The notes: generated by a model from the letters alone, not told the origin. DNA of 64,000 bases from Streptomyces sp. A0958 (GCF_004795035.1 NZ_SSBK01000023.1:48157-112156); one strand, 5' to 3'. Positions 53,438-62,905 are shown, counted from the stretch's first letter. Made by a program: numbers and translations.

Positions 53438-54340
53438 TCAGAAGAGGAACTTGTAGCCGTCCCAGCCGCTCGTGCCGATCTTCGCCTTGGGCTTGTACGG
53501 GGCGGCGGCGTTGCCGGTGCCCTTGTACAGGTAGAGCTCGCCGCCCTTGCGGGCGATGAGGTCGGTACGCCCGTCCAGGTCGACGTCGCCCGTGGAGATC
53601 AGACGGTCGTACGTGTTCCAGCCGCTGCCGATCTTGGTGCGCTTGGCGAACGGCGCGTTCTGGTTGCCGGTGCCCTTGTAGAGCCACAGGACGCCGGACT
53701 TGTCGCGCGCGACGACGTCGTTCTTGCCGTCGCCGTCCAGGTCGCCGTTGCCGGCGATCTCGCTGTAGATGTCCCAGCCGTAGCCGGCCTTGATGCGCTT
53801 GGTGACCGTGCCGTCGCCGTACCCGAGGTAGACGTAGAGGTCGCCCTTGGTGTCGACGGCCAGGATGTCACCCGCCGCGGCTCCGCCGATCTGACCGGGG
53901 GAGACGAGCTTGTTGTAGATGTTCCAGCCGTAGCCGATCTTGACCGAAGACGCGTCGAACTTCAGGTAGCCCATGTCCCCGTTGGTCTCACGGAACCAGA
54001 GGCCGTCGCTCTCTCCGTCGACCTGGTTGTCGACCTGCATCATCGCGCTGACGCCGAGCCAGCCCGAACCCGAGACCTCGCGGGCGGTGAGGCCGCCCTT
54101 GCCGTTCGGATTGTACGAGTAGGCGGTACCCGCGGAGTTCACGCCGTACAGCGCGAACGAGGGGGTGGCGGTGGCGGCCGAGGAGGCCGCTGCCGGCTGG
54201 TCCGCCGCCGCGCCGAGCGACGGCTGCGGGGCGTCGGCGGCCACGGCGGAGGTGCCGGTGGCGACGAGGGCGGCGGTGAGCGCCGCGGCTGCCGCGCGAG
54301 CGGCTGTGCGTGTGTAGTGCCGGCCAGTGGTTTTGGCCAC
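53438..54340 (-). CDS. Secreted VCBS/FG-GAP repeat protein, copy 2
   Basis: About 300 residues from GTG 54340 (GGAG 5 bases upstream). The signal peptide VAKTTGRHYTRTAARAAAAA is almost identical to copy 1, and the first ~45 codons match nearly base for base. The mature region has KIGYGWNIYN, AGYGWDIYS and Ca-type loops GDLDGDGKNDVVARDKSGVL and GDVDLDGRTDLIAR, and ends WDGYKFLF. It diverges from copy 1 mainly in the 80 residues after the signal. Followed by its own copy of the shared terminator. Confidence 0.85.
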   Translation of the reverse strand: MAKTTGRHYTRTAARAAAAALTAALVATGTSAVAADAPQPSLGAAADQPAAASSAATATPSFALYGVNSAGTAYSYNPNGKGGLTAREVSGSGWLGVSAMMQVDNQVDGESDGLWFRETNGDMGYLKFDASSVKIGYGWNIYNKLVSPGQIGGAAAGDILAVDTKGDLYVYLGYGDGTVTKRIKAGYGWDIYSEIAGNGDLDGDGKNDVVARDKSGVLWLYKGTGNQNAPFAKRTKIGSGWNTYDRLISTGDVDLDGRTDLIARKGGELYLYKGTGNAAAPYKPKAKIGTSGWDGYKFLF

Positions 54341-54477
54341 AAGTACTCCATGGATCGTGAAGTGGGACGTGGCCCGCCGCACGGAGGCGGCGGGCCACCG
54401 ATTCAGCCGAATCGTGTCACGATTTCGGACGCGAAACCTTCACGTTTCGTCATGACTCTGTAACCGTGTGGCCGGGA

Positions 54478-55329
54478 TCAGAAGAAGAGGCGGTACGTGT
54501 TCCAGCCCGAGGTGCCGATGATGGCCTTCGGCTTGTACGGCGCCGCGGCGTTGCCCGTGCCCCGGTACAGGTACAACTCGCCCTTGGCGTTGCGCGCGAC
54601 GAGGTCCGTGATGCCGTCCATGTTGAGGTCACCGGCGGCGAAGATGGTGTTGTACGCGTTCCAGCCGCTGCCGATCTCGGTGCGCTTGGCGTACGGGTCC
54701 TTCTGGTTGCCGGTGCCCTTGTAGAGCCACAGGACACCGGACTTGTCGCGGGCGACGAGGTCGTTCTTGCCGTCGCCGTTCAGGTCGCCGTTGCCGGCGA
54801 TGTCGGTGTAGATGTCCCAGCCGTAGCCGACCTTCATGCGCTTGGTGACCGTGCCGTCGCCGTAGCCCAGGTAGAGGTAGAGGTCGCCCTTGGCGTCGCG
54901 GCCGAGCAGGTCACCGCCCTCGGCGCCACCGAACTGACCGACGGAGACCAGGGTGTTGTAGATGTCCCAGCCGTAACCGACCTTCTTCGCCGCGGAGTTG
55001 TCGTTGGCGTAGTAGTAGATGTCGCCCTTGGTGTCGACCTGCCAGCGGCCGTCCGCGATGTTGTCCGCGTTGTTGTCCACCCGGCCGACGAACTTGACGT
55101 CCTTCCAGCCGGTGTCGAGCGGGACGCGCTTTTCGAGGCTGCCGTCACCGCTCGGCGTGTAGTAGTACGAGGCGCCGGAGCTGTCGAGACCGGCGAGACC
55201 GAACAGGGGAGCGTCGCCCGGCTCGGCGGCGAAGGCGGATGCGCCGGTGCCGACCAGGGCCGCGGTTATCGCGGCGGCGGCGAGACGGGTGGCGGCCCGT
55301 CCGGTCCGACGGCCAGAGATCTTGGCCAC
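54478..55329 (-). CDS. Secreted VCBS/FG-GAP repeat protein, copy 3
   Basis: 283 residues from GTG 55329 (GGAG 7 bases upstream). Signal peptide VAKISGRRTGRAATRLAAAA is related to, but clearly diverged from, copies 1 and 2. It has VGYGWDIYN twice, GDLNGDGKNDLVARDKSGVL and GDLNMDGITDLVAR, and ends WNTYRLFF. It lacks the shared terminator. It is the most divergent and probably oldest copy of the array. Confidence 0.84.
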   Translation of the reverse strand: MAKISGRRTGRAATRLAAAAITAALVGTGASAFAAEPGDAPLFGLAGLDSSGASYYYTPSGDGSLEKRVPLDTGWKDVKFVGRVDNNADNIADGRWQVDTKGDIYYYANDNSAAKKVGYGWDIYNTLVSVGQFGGAEGGDLLGRDAKGDLYLYLGYGDGTVTKRMKVGYGWDIYTDIAGNGDLNGDGKNDLVARDKSGVLWLYKGTGNQKDPYAKRTEIGSGWNAYNTIFAAGDLNMDGITDLVARNAKGELYLYRGTGNAAAPYKPKAIIGTSGWNTYRLFF

Positions 55330-55598
55330 GTGTGTTCTCCATGGGTGGTGGGACGAGGCGTGACGCGCCGCGGGATACGGGGACACGCCACGGAATTGAG
55401 GGTGATCCTTTCACGACTCCCTCACGTCTCCAAGGGTTTGGCGAAATGAGGCCAACGCTGCGTCTTCGCCCCGGTATGCGGACGTTGCGGGGGACCGGCG
55501 GCCAGTCATTGACAGCGGGATGCGTACACCGGCGCGGGCCGGGCAAGCGGACGTTAGCTTCCCGAAACTCTCAGGACAGCGGAAGAAGAGGAGTTGTC

Positions 55599-55859
55599 GT
55601 GTCATTTCTGTGGGCCATCATCGCGGGACTCATCATCGGCCTGCTGGCCAAGCTCGTCATTCCCGGCCGCCAGCCCATCCCCCTCTGGCTGACGGTTCTC
55701 CTCGGCATCGTCGGAGCCCTCGTCGGCAACGCCCTCGCCAGTGCCTTCGGCGTACGCGATACCGGGGGCATCGACTGGATCAGGCACGTCTTCCAGATCG
55801 GCGTCGCCGCCGTCCTCATCGCCTTCGTCAGCCCCGCGTGGGCCCGACGGCGCACCTGA
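55599..55859 (+). CDS. GlsB/YeaQ/YmgE-family small membrane protein
   Basis: 86 residues from GTG 55599, with GAGGAG 5 bases upstream. Three predicted membrane helices: FLWAIIAGLIIGLLAKLVIP, PLWLTVLLGIVGALVGNAL and FQIGVAAVLIAFVSPAW. The GLLAKLVIPG and GIVGALVGN glycine patterns are typical of this stress-associated family. Function in the envelope is not known in detail. Stands alone between the divergent VCBS genes and the convergent beta-glucosidase. Confidence 0.88.
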   Translation: MSFLWAIIAGLIIGLLAKLVIPGRQPIPLWLTVLLGIVGALVGNALASAFGVRDTGGIDWIRHVFQIGVAAVLIAFVSPAWARRRT

Positions 55860-55874
55860 GCGACCGCATGACAA

Positions 55875-55909
55875 CGCCCTGCCCGCCGCGCATCGCGGCC
55901 GGCAGGGCG
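55875..55909. terminator. Hairpin between convergent GlsB-type and beta-glucosidase genes
   Basis: CGCCCTGCC (55875-55883) pairs with GGCAGGGCG (55901-55909); the interior GCCGCG-CAT-CGCGGC extends the stem almost to the tip. Useful in both directions. Confidence 0.7.
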
Positions 55910-55931
55910 AAGTCGTGTCCGTGTCCGCGGA

Positions 55932-57311
55932 TCAGGCCCGGTGCGCCGCGATCAGCCCGTGATACCAGCGGTAGCTGTCCTTCGGCGTGCGCTCCTGGGT
56001 GTCGTAGTCGACCCGGATGATGCCGAACCGCTTCGCGTACCCGAGCGCCCACTCGAAGTTGTCCAGCAGCGACCACACGTAGTAGCCCCGCACGTCGACG
56101 CCGGCGTCCATCGCCGCCCGCAGCGCCGCCAGATGCGTACGCAGGTACGTGACGCGGTCCGCGTCGCGCACCGACCCGTCCGGCTCCACGGTGTCGTACT
56201 CAGCCGAGCCGTTCTCCGTGATGTGCACCGGCGGCAGCGCGTCCCCGTAGGTCTCCTTCAGCGCGGTCAGCAGGTCGGTGAAGGACTCCGGGACGACCGG
56301 CCAGCCCATCGCGGTCCTGCGCACACCCGGGTACTCGGTCTCGCGGTACCGGTTGTCGGTGGCGACCCGCAGCGCCGGGTCCGGCTCGCGGTGCGGGGCG
56401 TCGGCGACCACGATCGGGCGGTAGTAGTTGATGCCCAGGAAGTCCAGGGGCTGGGAGATCAGCTCCAGGTCGCCCTCACGCCGGAAGTCCTGCCCGGTGA
56501 TCAGCTCGCCCCAGGTCTCCTCCTCGGTGGCGGGGTAGCGGCCGGCCAGGATCGGCTCGGTCCACACCAGGTTGTGCTGGGTGTCCGCGCGGACGACCGC
56601 GGCCAGGTCGGCGTCCGACCCGGTGGCCGGGACGTTGCGGTCCAGGTTGAGCGTGATGCCCGCCTCCCGGACCCCCGCCGCCCGCAGCGCCTTCATCGCC
56701 AGGCCGTGGCCGACGAGCAGGTGGTGGGCGGCGGCCAGGGCGCCGCGCCCCTCCTTCGCGCCCGGCGCGTGCCGGCCCACCGAGTAGCCGAGGAACGCGC
56801 TGCACCACGGCTCGTTCAGCGTGATCCAGCGCGGCACCCGGTCGCCCAGGTGCTCCGCCATGATCGCCGTGTACTCGCCGAACCGCTCGGCCGTCTCGCG
56901 TACCCGCCAGCCGCCGCGGTCCTCCAGGGCCTGCGGCAGGTCCCAGTGGTAGAGCGTGGCGGCCGGCTCGATGCCCGCTTCGAGGAGTTCGTCGACGAGC
57001 CGTGAGTAGAAGTCCAGGCCCTTGGGGTTCACCGGTCCCGAGCCGTCCGGCTGGATGCGGGACCAGGCGATCGAGAAGCGGTACGAGCCGACACCCAGCT
57101 CGCGCAGCAGCGCCACGTCCTCCCGGTAGCGGTGGTAGTGGTCGCAGGCGACGTCACCCGTGTCACCGCCGTCCGTCTTCCCGGGCGTGTGGCTGTAGGT
57201 GTCCCAGATCGACGGGCCGCGGCCGTCCTCCTGGGCGGCACCCTCGATCTGGTAGGAGGCCGTGGCCGCGCCGAAGACGAAGCCGGGCGGAAACACGGGG
57301 AAGTCAGTCAT
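55932..57311 (-). CDS. GH1 beta-glucosidase
   Basis: Cytosolic enzyme that releases glucose (or related sugars) from beta-linked oligosaccharides. ATG 57311 begins MTDFPVFPPGFVFGAATASY, the standard GH1 N-terminus without a signal peptide. The acid/base Glu is in WITLNEPWCSAFLGY and the nucleophile Glu in PVHITENGSAEYD; GYYVWSLLDNFEWALGYAKR completes the family. 459 residues, typical. Last gene of the binding-protein/permease/permease/GH1 operon, 8 bp after the second permease. Confidence 0.95.
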   Translation of the reverse strand: MTDFPVFPPGFVFGAATASYQIEGAAQEDGRGPSIWDTYSHTPGKTDGGDTGDVACDHYHRYREDVALLRELGVGSYRFSIAWSRIQPDGSGPVNPKGLDFYSRLVDELLEAGIEPAATLYHWDLPQALEDRGGWRVRETAERFGEYTAIMAEHLGDRVPRWITLNEPWCSAFLGYSVGRHAPGAKEGRGALAAAHHLLVGHGLAMKALRAAGVREAGITLNLDRNVPATGSDADLAAVVRADTQHNLVWTEPILAGRYPATEEETWGELITGQDFRREGDLELISQPLDFLGINYYRPIVVADAPHREPDPALRVATDNRYRETEYPGVRRTAMGWPVVPESFTDLLTALKETYGDALPPVHITENGSAEYDTVEPDGSVRDADRVTYLRTHLAALRAAMDAGVDVRGYYVWSLLDNFEWALGYAKRFGIIRVDYDTQERTPKDSYRWYHGLIAAHRA

Positions 57312-57319
57312 GGAAACCC

Positions 57320-58174
57320 TCACTTGACCGAGCCGCCGGTGATTCCGGCGGCGATGTACTTCTGGGAGAGGACGAGCAGGACCGCGGCGGGGATCGCGGA
57401 CAGCACGGAGGCGGCCATCACCGAACCCCAGTCGCCGACATGGGCGCCGATGTACTGGTAGATGCCCAGTGTGATCGGCTTGACGTCGTCCGTGGTGTTC
57501 AGCGTCAGCGCGAACATGAAGTCGCTCCACGCGTACAGGAACGAGAACAGTCCCGCCGTGATCAGTGAGTTGCGGCTCATCGGGAGCACCACCCGCACGA
57601 ACGTACGGAAGCGGCCGGCGCCGTCGACCTCGGCGGCCTCGATGACCTCGCGCGGGATGGCGACCATGAAGGACCGCATCAGCACGATCGCGAACGGGAT
57701 GCCGAGCGAGGCGTCGGCCAGCATCAGACCGGCGTAGGAGTTGACCAGGCCGAGGTCCACGTACGCGCTGTACAGGGCGTTGGCGATGACGATGCCGGGC
57801 ACCATCTGGGTGATCAGCGTGCCGAAGACGATGGTCTTGGTGCCGCGCAGCTTGAACTGCGCGAGCCCGTAGGCGGCGGGCGCCGAGATCGCCAGGCAGA
57901 TGGCCACCGCGCCGAGCGCGACGGCCAGCGAGGTCAGCAGGTTGCCGCCCTGGTCGGTGAGGGCCGAGCGGAAGCCCGACAGGTCCAGGCTGTGCGGGAA
58001 GGGGTTGACCTCCAGCAGCCCGGACTCGGGCTGGAGCGCGGTGTTCACCATCCAGTACAGCGGGAACAGCATCACGCACAGCACCAGGATGCCGAAGACC
58101 ATGGCGCCCCAGCGCCGCTTCGGCCGGCCGGTGAGACGGGTGGGGGCGGCGGGGGTACGCACAGTGCTCGCCAT
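57320..58174 (-). CDS. Sugar ABC transporter permease (MalG-type)
   Basis: Second membrane subunit of the carbohydrate importer. 284 residues from ATG 58174. Six hydrophobic segments and the ATPase-contact EAA loop EVIEAAEVDGAGRFRTFVRV are present; it ends TAGLFSFLYAWSDFMFAL and ends in GGSVK. Starts 5 bp after the first permease stop. The ATPase is not encoded here; Streptomyces CUT1 importers commonly share MsiK. Confidence 0.92.
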   Translation of the reverse strand: MASTVRTPAAPTRLTGRPKRRWGAMVFGILVLCVMLFPLYWMVNTALQPESGLLEVNPFPHSLDLSGFRSALTDQGGNLLTSLAVALGAVAICLAISAPAAYGLAQFKLRGTKTIVFGTLITQMVPGIVIANALYSAYVDLGLVNSYAGLMLADASLGIPFAIVLMRSFMVAIPREVIEAAEVDGAGRFRTFVRVVLPMSRNSLITAGLFSFLYAWSDFMFALTLNTTDDVKPITLGIYQYIGAHVGDWGSVMAASVLSAIPAAVLLVLSQKYIAAGITGGSVK

Positions 58175-58179
58175 GCCGG

Positions 58180-59139
58180 TCACTTCCCCTCGTTGCGGTT
58201 GGCCCGCAGGTAGAACACCGCGAAGACGGCGGAGATCAGGATCAGGATGTTGCCGACCACGGCACCGGCTCCGAAGTCCAGCTGGACGAAGGAGTTCTGG
58301 TACGTGAGGGTGCCGAGGGTCTGTGTGGAGTCCGCGGGGCCGCCGTCGGTGAGCGCGAGGATCAGGTCGAGGATCTTCACCGTCGACATGAAGCCGAGCA
58401 CCAGCACCACGGTGATCACCGGCCGGAGCATCGGCAGGGTGATGGAGCGGAACGTCCGCCAGGCGGAGGCGCCGTCCAGCGAGGCGGCCTCGTACAGCTC
58501 CTTGGGGACCTCCTGGAGGCCGCCGTAGAGGATCACCATGTTGAACGGGATGCCGATCCAGATGTTCACCAGGATCACCGAGATCAGCGCCATGCTGGTG
58601 CTGGTCAGCCACGGGGTGTCGCCGCCGACGCCGATCGTTCCGAGGAACGAGTTGAGGACGCCGGTGTCCTGGTCGAGGATGCGCCGCCAGACGACACCCG
58701 AGACGACCATCGGCACCAGCCACGGCAGCAGGATCAACGACCGCAGGATGCCGTTGAGCGGGAAGCGGCGGCTGAAGAAGACGGCGAGGCCCAGACCGAT
58801 GCAGAACTGCCCGATCAGGGAGCCGATCGTGAACAGGACGGTGTGCCACAGGGCCTTGCCGAAGAGCTCGTCGTTGAAGACGTTGCTCCAGTTGTCCGTC
58901 CCGTTGAACGGGGACTTGCCCGTGAAGAACGTGGACGGCGAGTAGTCCTGGAAGCTCATCACGATGTTGCGGACGAGCGGGTAGCCGAAGAAGAGCGCCA
59001 TGAAAACGACGGCGGGGGCGATGAAGCCCCACTGGGCGAGCCGCCTGCGGCGCCGGATGCGGGCCGGGTTCGGCGGCTTCGCGGCCTTCTTCGAGGCGGG
59101 CGCCGGGACTGCGGCTGCGGAAGCGGTGGTGGTCGACAT
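58180..59139 (-). CDS. Sugar ABC transporter permease (MalF-type)
   Basis: First membrane subunit of the importer. 319 residues from ATG 59139. An Ala/Lys/Arg-rich cytosolic N-terminus (KKAAKPPNPARIRRRRRLAQ) leads to WGFIAPAVVFMALFFGYPLV and further segments; the EAA loop is ELYEAASLDGASAWRTFRSI. Lies 12 bp after the binding-protein stop. Confidence 0.92.
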   Translation of the reverse strand: MSTTTASAAAVPAPASKKAAKPPNPARIRRRRRLAQWGFIAPAVVFMALFFGYPLVRNIVMSFQDYSPSTFFTGKSPFNGTDNWSNVFNDELFGKALWHTVLFTIGSLIGQFCIGLGLAVFFSRRFPLNGILRSLILLPWLVPMVVSGVVWRRILDQDTGVLNSFLGTIGVGGDTPWLTSTSMALISVILVNIWIGIPFNMVILYGGLQEVPKELYEAASLDGASAWRTFRSITLPMLRPVITVVLVLGFMSTVKILDLILALTDGGPADSTQTLGTLTYQNSFVQLDFGAGAVVGNILILISAVFAVFYLRANRNEGK

Positions 59140-59151
59140 GGTTCAGATACC

Positions 59152-60381
59152 TCAGTTCCCGCTCGTCGCGCGCTTCTGCGCACGCGCCAGGGCGGCCTCG
59201 CTCGGCTCACCGGTCAGGGCGGACTGGAACGCGCTCTGCAGCGCGAGGGAGACGGACGACCACCGCGCGCCGAGCTTGGCGGTACGCGAACGGGCCGTGG
59301 CGACCTGGTCGGCGAGGGCCGCCAGCTCCGGCGCCTTCGTACGCCACACGGCGGCGGCCTTCTGGTTGGCCGGGACCATCCAGCTGTTGATGGCGTAGGT
59401 GATCTGCTCCTGCTCGCCCGACATGCAGCCGATGATCTTCGCGGACGTCTCCTCCCGCTCCCTGTCCCCGGTGTTGGGCACGGTCAGCACGCCGCCGCCC
59501 AGCGGCCCCACCGAGTCGTCGCCCGCCTTCGGGACCGGGATCTGGGCGATGCCCCAGTTCAGCCCCTTCTTGGAGTTCAGGGTCTCGACCTGCCATGGGC
59601 CGTTGATCATCATCGCCGCGTTGCCCGCCATGAACTGGTCGTTCACATCGGCCTGGGTCCAGTTGACCGTCGACTTGGACAGTGAGCCGTCCTTCAGCAG
59701 GCTCTTCCAGTAGTCCAGCGCCCCGGCCACCTGGGGGCTGTCGAGCTTCGTCTCGTCGCCGCCGTTGGACCACATGAAGGGGGTGAACTGGAAGACGCCG
59801 TCCTCGGCGCCGCCCGCACTGAGCGCCAGACCGTACCGCTTGCCCTGGGTCAGCTTCTTCGCCGTCTCCCGCATCTCGGCCCAGGTGGTGGGGACCTTCA
59901 GGCCGGCCTTGTCGAGCGTGTCCTTGTTGTAGAACAGCGCCAGCGTGTTCACGGTGCGCGCGGCCCCGTAGTACGTCCCCTCGTACGAGCCGAAGTTCAC
60001 GATCCCCTCGGGGATGTCCCGCGTCGTCAGGCCGAGGTCCTTCAGCGGGATCAGCCCGCCCGCCTCGGCGAACGTCGGCATCTCGGAGGCGTCCAGCTGG
60101 AGCACGTCGGGCAGCGACTTGGACGACGCCATCCGCAGCGCCTTGGTCATCACCTGCGAGGCCGGGACGCTCTGCTGCTCGATGGTCACCCCGAGCTGCT
60201 TGCTGCACCGGGCCAGCGTCTGGGCGTCCCAGCGGTGGTAGGACTCGTCGGTCGAGGAGTTCAGGACCGTGTACACGTCCGGGTCCCGCTGCTGGCCGCA
60301 GCCGGACAGGACCACACCGCCGATCAGCGCGGAGACGACGGTGAGCGGGACGGCGACCCCGGGGGTGAAGCGGTTCGACAT
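59152..60381 (-). CDS. Extracellular sugar-binding lipoprotein of the ABC importer
   Basis: 409 residues from ATG 60381, with GAGG 8 bases upstream; a 7-codon extension is rejected. Lipoprotein signal: MSNRFTPGVAVPLTVVSALI, then lipobox LSGC. Mature protein is CUT1 type: ALFYNKDTLDKAGLKVPTTW, FTPFMWSNGGDE, AGNAAMMINGPWQVE and INSWMVPANQKAAAVW. First gene of the operon; it captures the oligosaccharide whose hydrolases flank the transporter. Confidence 0.93.
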   Translation of the reverse strand: MSNRFTPGVAVPLTVVSALIGGVVLSGCGQQRDPDVYTVLNSSTDESYHRWDAQTLARCSKQLGVTIEQQSVPASQVMTKALRMASSKSLPDVLQLDASEMPTFAEAGGLIPLKDLGLTTRDIPEGIVNFGSYEGTYYGAARTVNTLALFYNKDTLDKAGLKVPTTWAEMRETAKKLTQGKRYGLALSAGGAEDGVFQFTPFMWSNGGDETKLDSPQVAGALDYWKSLLKDGSLSKSTVNWTQADVNDQFMAGNAAMMINGPWQVETLNSKKGLNWGIAQIPVPKAGDDSVGPLGGGVLTVPNTGDREREETSAKIIGCMSGEQEQITYAINSWMVPANQKAAAVWRTKAPELAALADQVATARSRTAKLGARWSSVSLALQSAFQSALTGEPSEAALARAQKRATSGN

Positions 60382-60451
60382 TCTGCTGCCTCTTGTCGGC
60401 AAGGGCCCGGGCGGCTGCGCTGCCGTCCGACCGATTTGTTTGCTGCCAGTA

Positions 60452-60480
60452 CTAATACGGCATGCGGGCGCTCGTTTCTA
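60452..60480 (-). promoter_or_regulatory. Candidate promoter of the sugar ABC/GH1 operon
   Basis: On the minus strand TAGAAA (60480-60475), 17 bases, TATTAG (60457-60452). The -10 lies about 70 bases upstream of the binding-protein start. Confidence 0.4.
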
Positions 60481-60581
60481 GACCGTCCTGGTGACACGCG
60501 CGTCACATAGGGGCAACATGCCCGCTCGCGAGGGGTGTCGAGGGCCTGACTCGGGCGGATTCACAGCCTTCGCCGGGTGAA

Positions 60582-60618
60582 TCGAAGCGCTTCGAAAAAT
60601 ATTTGTTTTGTGTACGAT
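60582..60618 (+). promoter_or_regulatory. LacI-type palindrome and promoter of the alpha-xylosidase gene
   Basis: TCGAAGCGCTTCGA (60582-60595) is a perfect 14-bp palindrome with the central CG of LacI-family operators. TACGAT (60613-60618) downstream is a good -10, and the palindrome overlaps its -35 region, so binding would repress transcription. It could also influence the divergent ABC operon. No LacI-family gene is in the window. Confidence 0.6.
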
Positions 60619-60649
60619 CAAAATCAGGACCCACAGGAACGGACCCCCC

Positions 60650-62905
60650 ATGAAGTTCACCGACGGCTTCTGGCAGATGCGAGACGGTGTCCACGCCTCG
60701 TACGCCACCGAACTCCGCGACCTCCGCCTCGACGCCGACCGGCTCACCGCCTACGCCGCGGTCCAGCACGTGACACGGCGCGGGGACACGCTGAACGCCC
60801 CCCTGATCACCGTGGAGGCGTACGCCCCCGCCGAAGGCGTCATCGGTGTCCGGGTCACCCACCTGGCGGGCAAGCGTCACCCGGGCCCCGACTTCGCCCT
60901 GCCCGGCGCCACCGGCGACGCCCCGGCCACCGCCCGGGACCACGGCGGCGCCGCCGAGCTGACCAGCGGCCCGCTCACCCTCAGGCTCCCCACCGCCGGC
61001 GGCTTCGGCCTGGAGTTCCTCGACGCGGACGGCCGGCTCCTGACCGCCGCCGGACGCAAGGGGACCGCCTTCGCCACGACCGGCGACGGCGGCCACCACA
61101 TGTTCGCCCAGCTCGCGCTGGGCGTCGGCGAGACGATCCACGGGCTCGGCGAACGGTTCACCCCGTACGTCAAGAACGGCCAGGTCGTCGACATGTGGCA
61201 GGCGGACGGCGGCACCAGCAGCGAGCAGGCGTACAAGAACGTCCCCTTCTACCTCTCCTCGCGCGGCTACGGCGTCTTCGTCAACCACCCCGGGAAGGTC
61301 TCCTTCGAGGTCGGCTCCGAAGCGGTCGGGCAGGTGCAGTTCAGCGTCGAGGACCAGACGCTGGAGTACTTCGTCGTCGCCGGGCCGACCCCGAAGGATG
61401 TGCTGGCCCGCTACACCGCGCTCACCGGCCGTCCCGCCCTGCCCCCGGCCTGGTCCTTCGGCCTGTGGCTGACCACCTCGTTCACCACCTCCTACGACGA
61501 GGCGACCGTCACCTCGTTCGTGGACGGCATGGCCGAGCGCGGCATCCCGCTCTCCGTCTTCCACTTCGACTGCTTCTGGATGCGCGAGTACCAGTGGTGC
61601 GACTTCGAGTGGGACCCGCAGACCTTCCCCGACCCGGCCGGCATGCTCGCCCGCCTCAAGGACAAGGGCCTGAGGATCTGCGTCTGGATCAACCCGTACA
61701 TCGCGCAGAAGAGCCCCCTGTACGCGGAAGGCGCGGCGAACGGCTACTTCGTCCGCACCCCCGACGGCGACGTATGGCAGTGGGACATGTGGCAGGCCGG
61801 CATGGCCCTGGTGGACTTCAGCAACCCGGAGGCCACCGCCTGGTTCCAGGGCAAGCTGAAGACGCTCCTCGACCAGGGCGTGGACGGCTTCAAGACCGAC
61901 TTCGGGGAGCGCATCCCCACCGACGTCGTCTGGCACGACGGCTCCGACCCCGAGCGCATGCACAACTACTACACGCACCTGTACAACAAGGCCGTCTTCG
62001 AACTCCTGGAGCGGGAGCGCGGCCAGGGCGAGGCCGTCCTCTTCGCCCGCTCCGCCACCGCCGGCGGCCAGCAGTTCCCCGTGCACTGGGGCGGCGACTG
62101 CTGGTCCTCCTTCGGCGCGATGGCCGAGTCCCTGCGCGGCGGCCTCTCCCTCTCGCTGTCCGGGTTCGGCTTCTGGAGCCACGACATCGGCGGCTTCGAG
62201 GGCACGCCCGACCCGGCGGTCTTCAAGCGCTGGCTCGCCTTCGGCCTGCTCTCCTCGCACAGCCGGCTGCACGGCTCCTCCTCCTACCGCGTGCCGTGGG
62301 AGTTCGGTGACGAGGCGGTCGCGGTCGCCCGGCGGTTCACCGAGCTCAAGCACCGCCTGATGCCCTACCTGTACGGGGCGGCCGTCGAGGCCCACCGCAC
62401 CGGCGTCCCCACCATGCGCCCGATGCTCCTGGAGTTCCCCGACGACCCGGCCGCCCGCACGGTGGACCGCCAGTACCTCCTGGGCCCGGACGTCCTGGTC
62501 GCCCCGGTCTTCAGCGAGGACGGCCACACCGAGTACTACGTCCCCGAGGGCACCTGGACCCACCTGCTGACCGGCGAGACCGTCACGGGCCCCGCCTGGC
62601 ACCGCGGCACCTACGGCTTCGACAGCCTCCCGCTGCTGGTCCGCCCCGGCGCCGTCCTGCCGCTCGGCGCGGACACCTCCCGCCCGGACGGCGACTGGAC
62701 CGAGAACCTGGAGCTGCGCGTGTACGCCCCCGAGGGCGCCGGCGACTTCACCCGCACGGTGACCGTCCCCGACCTCACGGGCGCCCCCGCAGCCACGTAC
62801 GAGGTGGTCCGCGAGGGCGGCATCCTCCGCGTCACCGCCGACACGGACCGGCCGTACGAGGTCGTGGTCGTCGGCGACACGGAGGTGGACGTGGTCAGGG
62901 GCTGA
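60650..62905 (+). CDS. yicI: GH31 alpha-xylosidase (YicI-like)
   Basis: Hydrolyses alpha-1,6-linked xylose from xylosyl-oligosaccharides such as isoprimeverose. ATG 60650 begins MKFTDGFWQMRDGVHASYAT, the YicI N-terminus, with no signal peptide. The nucleophile Asp lies in VDGFKTDFGERIPTD and the acid/base Asp in ARSATAGGQQFPVHWGGDCW; GLGERFTPYVKNGQ is also typical. 751 residues. Divergent from the sugar ABC/GH1 operon across a 268-bp control region. Together they suggest uptake of xyloglucan fragments, xylose removal by this enzyme, then cleavage by GH1. Confidence 0.93.
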   Translation: MKFTDGFWQMRDGVHASYATELRDLRLDADRLTAYAAVQHVTRRGDTLNAPLITVEAYAPAEGVIGVRVTHLAGKRHPGPDFALPGATGDAPATARDHGGAAELTSGPLTLRLPTAGGFGLEFLDADGRLLTAAGRKGTAFATTGDGGHHMFAQLALGVGETIHGLGERFTPYVKNGQVVDMWQADGGTSSEQAYKNVPFYLSSRGYGVFVNHPGKVSFEVGSEAVGQVQFSVEDQTLEYFVVAGPTPKDVLARYTALTGRPALPPAWSFGLWLTTSFTTSYDEATVTSFVDGMAERGIPLSVFHFDCFWMREYQWCDFEWDPQTFPDPAGMLARLKDKGLRICVWINPYIAQKSPLYAEGAANGYFVRTPDGDVWQWDMWQAGMALVDFSNPEATAWFQGKLKTLLDQGVDGFKTDFGERIPTDVVWHDGSDPERMHNYYTHLYNKAVFELLERERGQGEAVLFARSATAGGQQFPVHWGGDCWSSFGAMAESLRGGLSLSLSGFGFWSHDIGGFEGTPDPAVFKRWLAFGLLSSHSRLHGSSSYRVPWEFGDEAVAVARRFTELKHRLMPYLYGAAVEAHRTGVPTMRPMLLEFPDDPAARTVDRQYLLGPDVLVAPVFSEDGHTEYYVPEGTWTHLLTGETVTGPAWHRGTYGFDSLPLLVRPGAVLPLGADTSRPDGDWTENLELRVYAPEGAGDFTRTVTVPDLTGAPAATYEVVREGGILRVTADTDRPYEVVVVGDTEVDVVRG

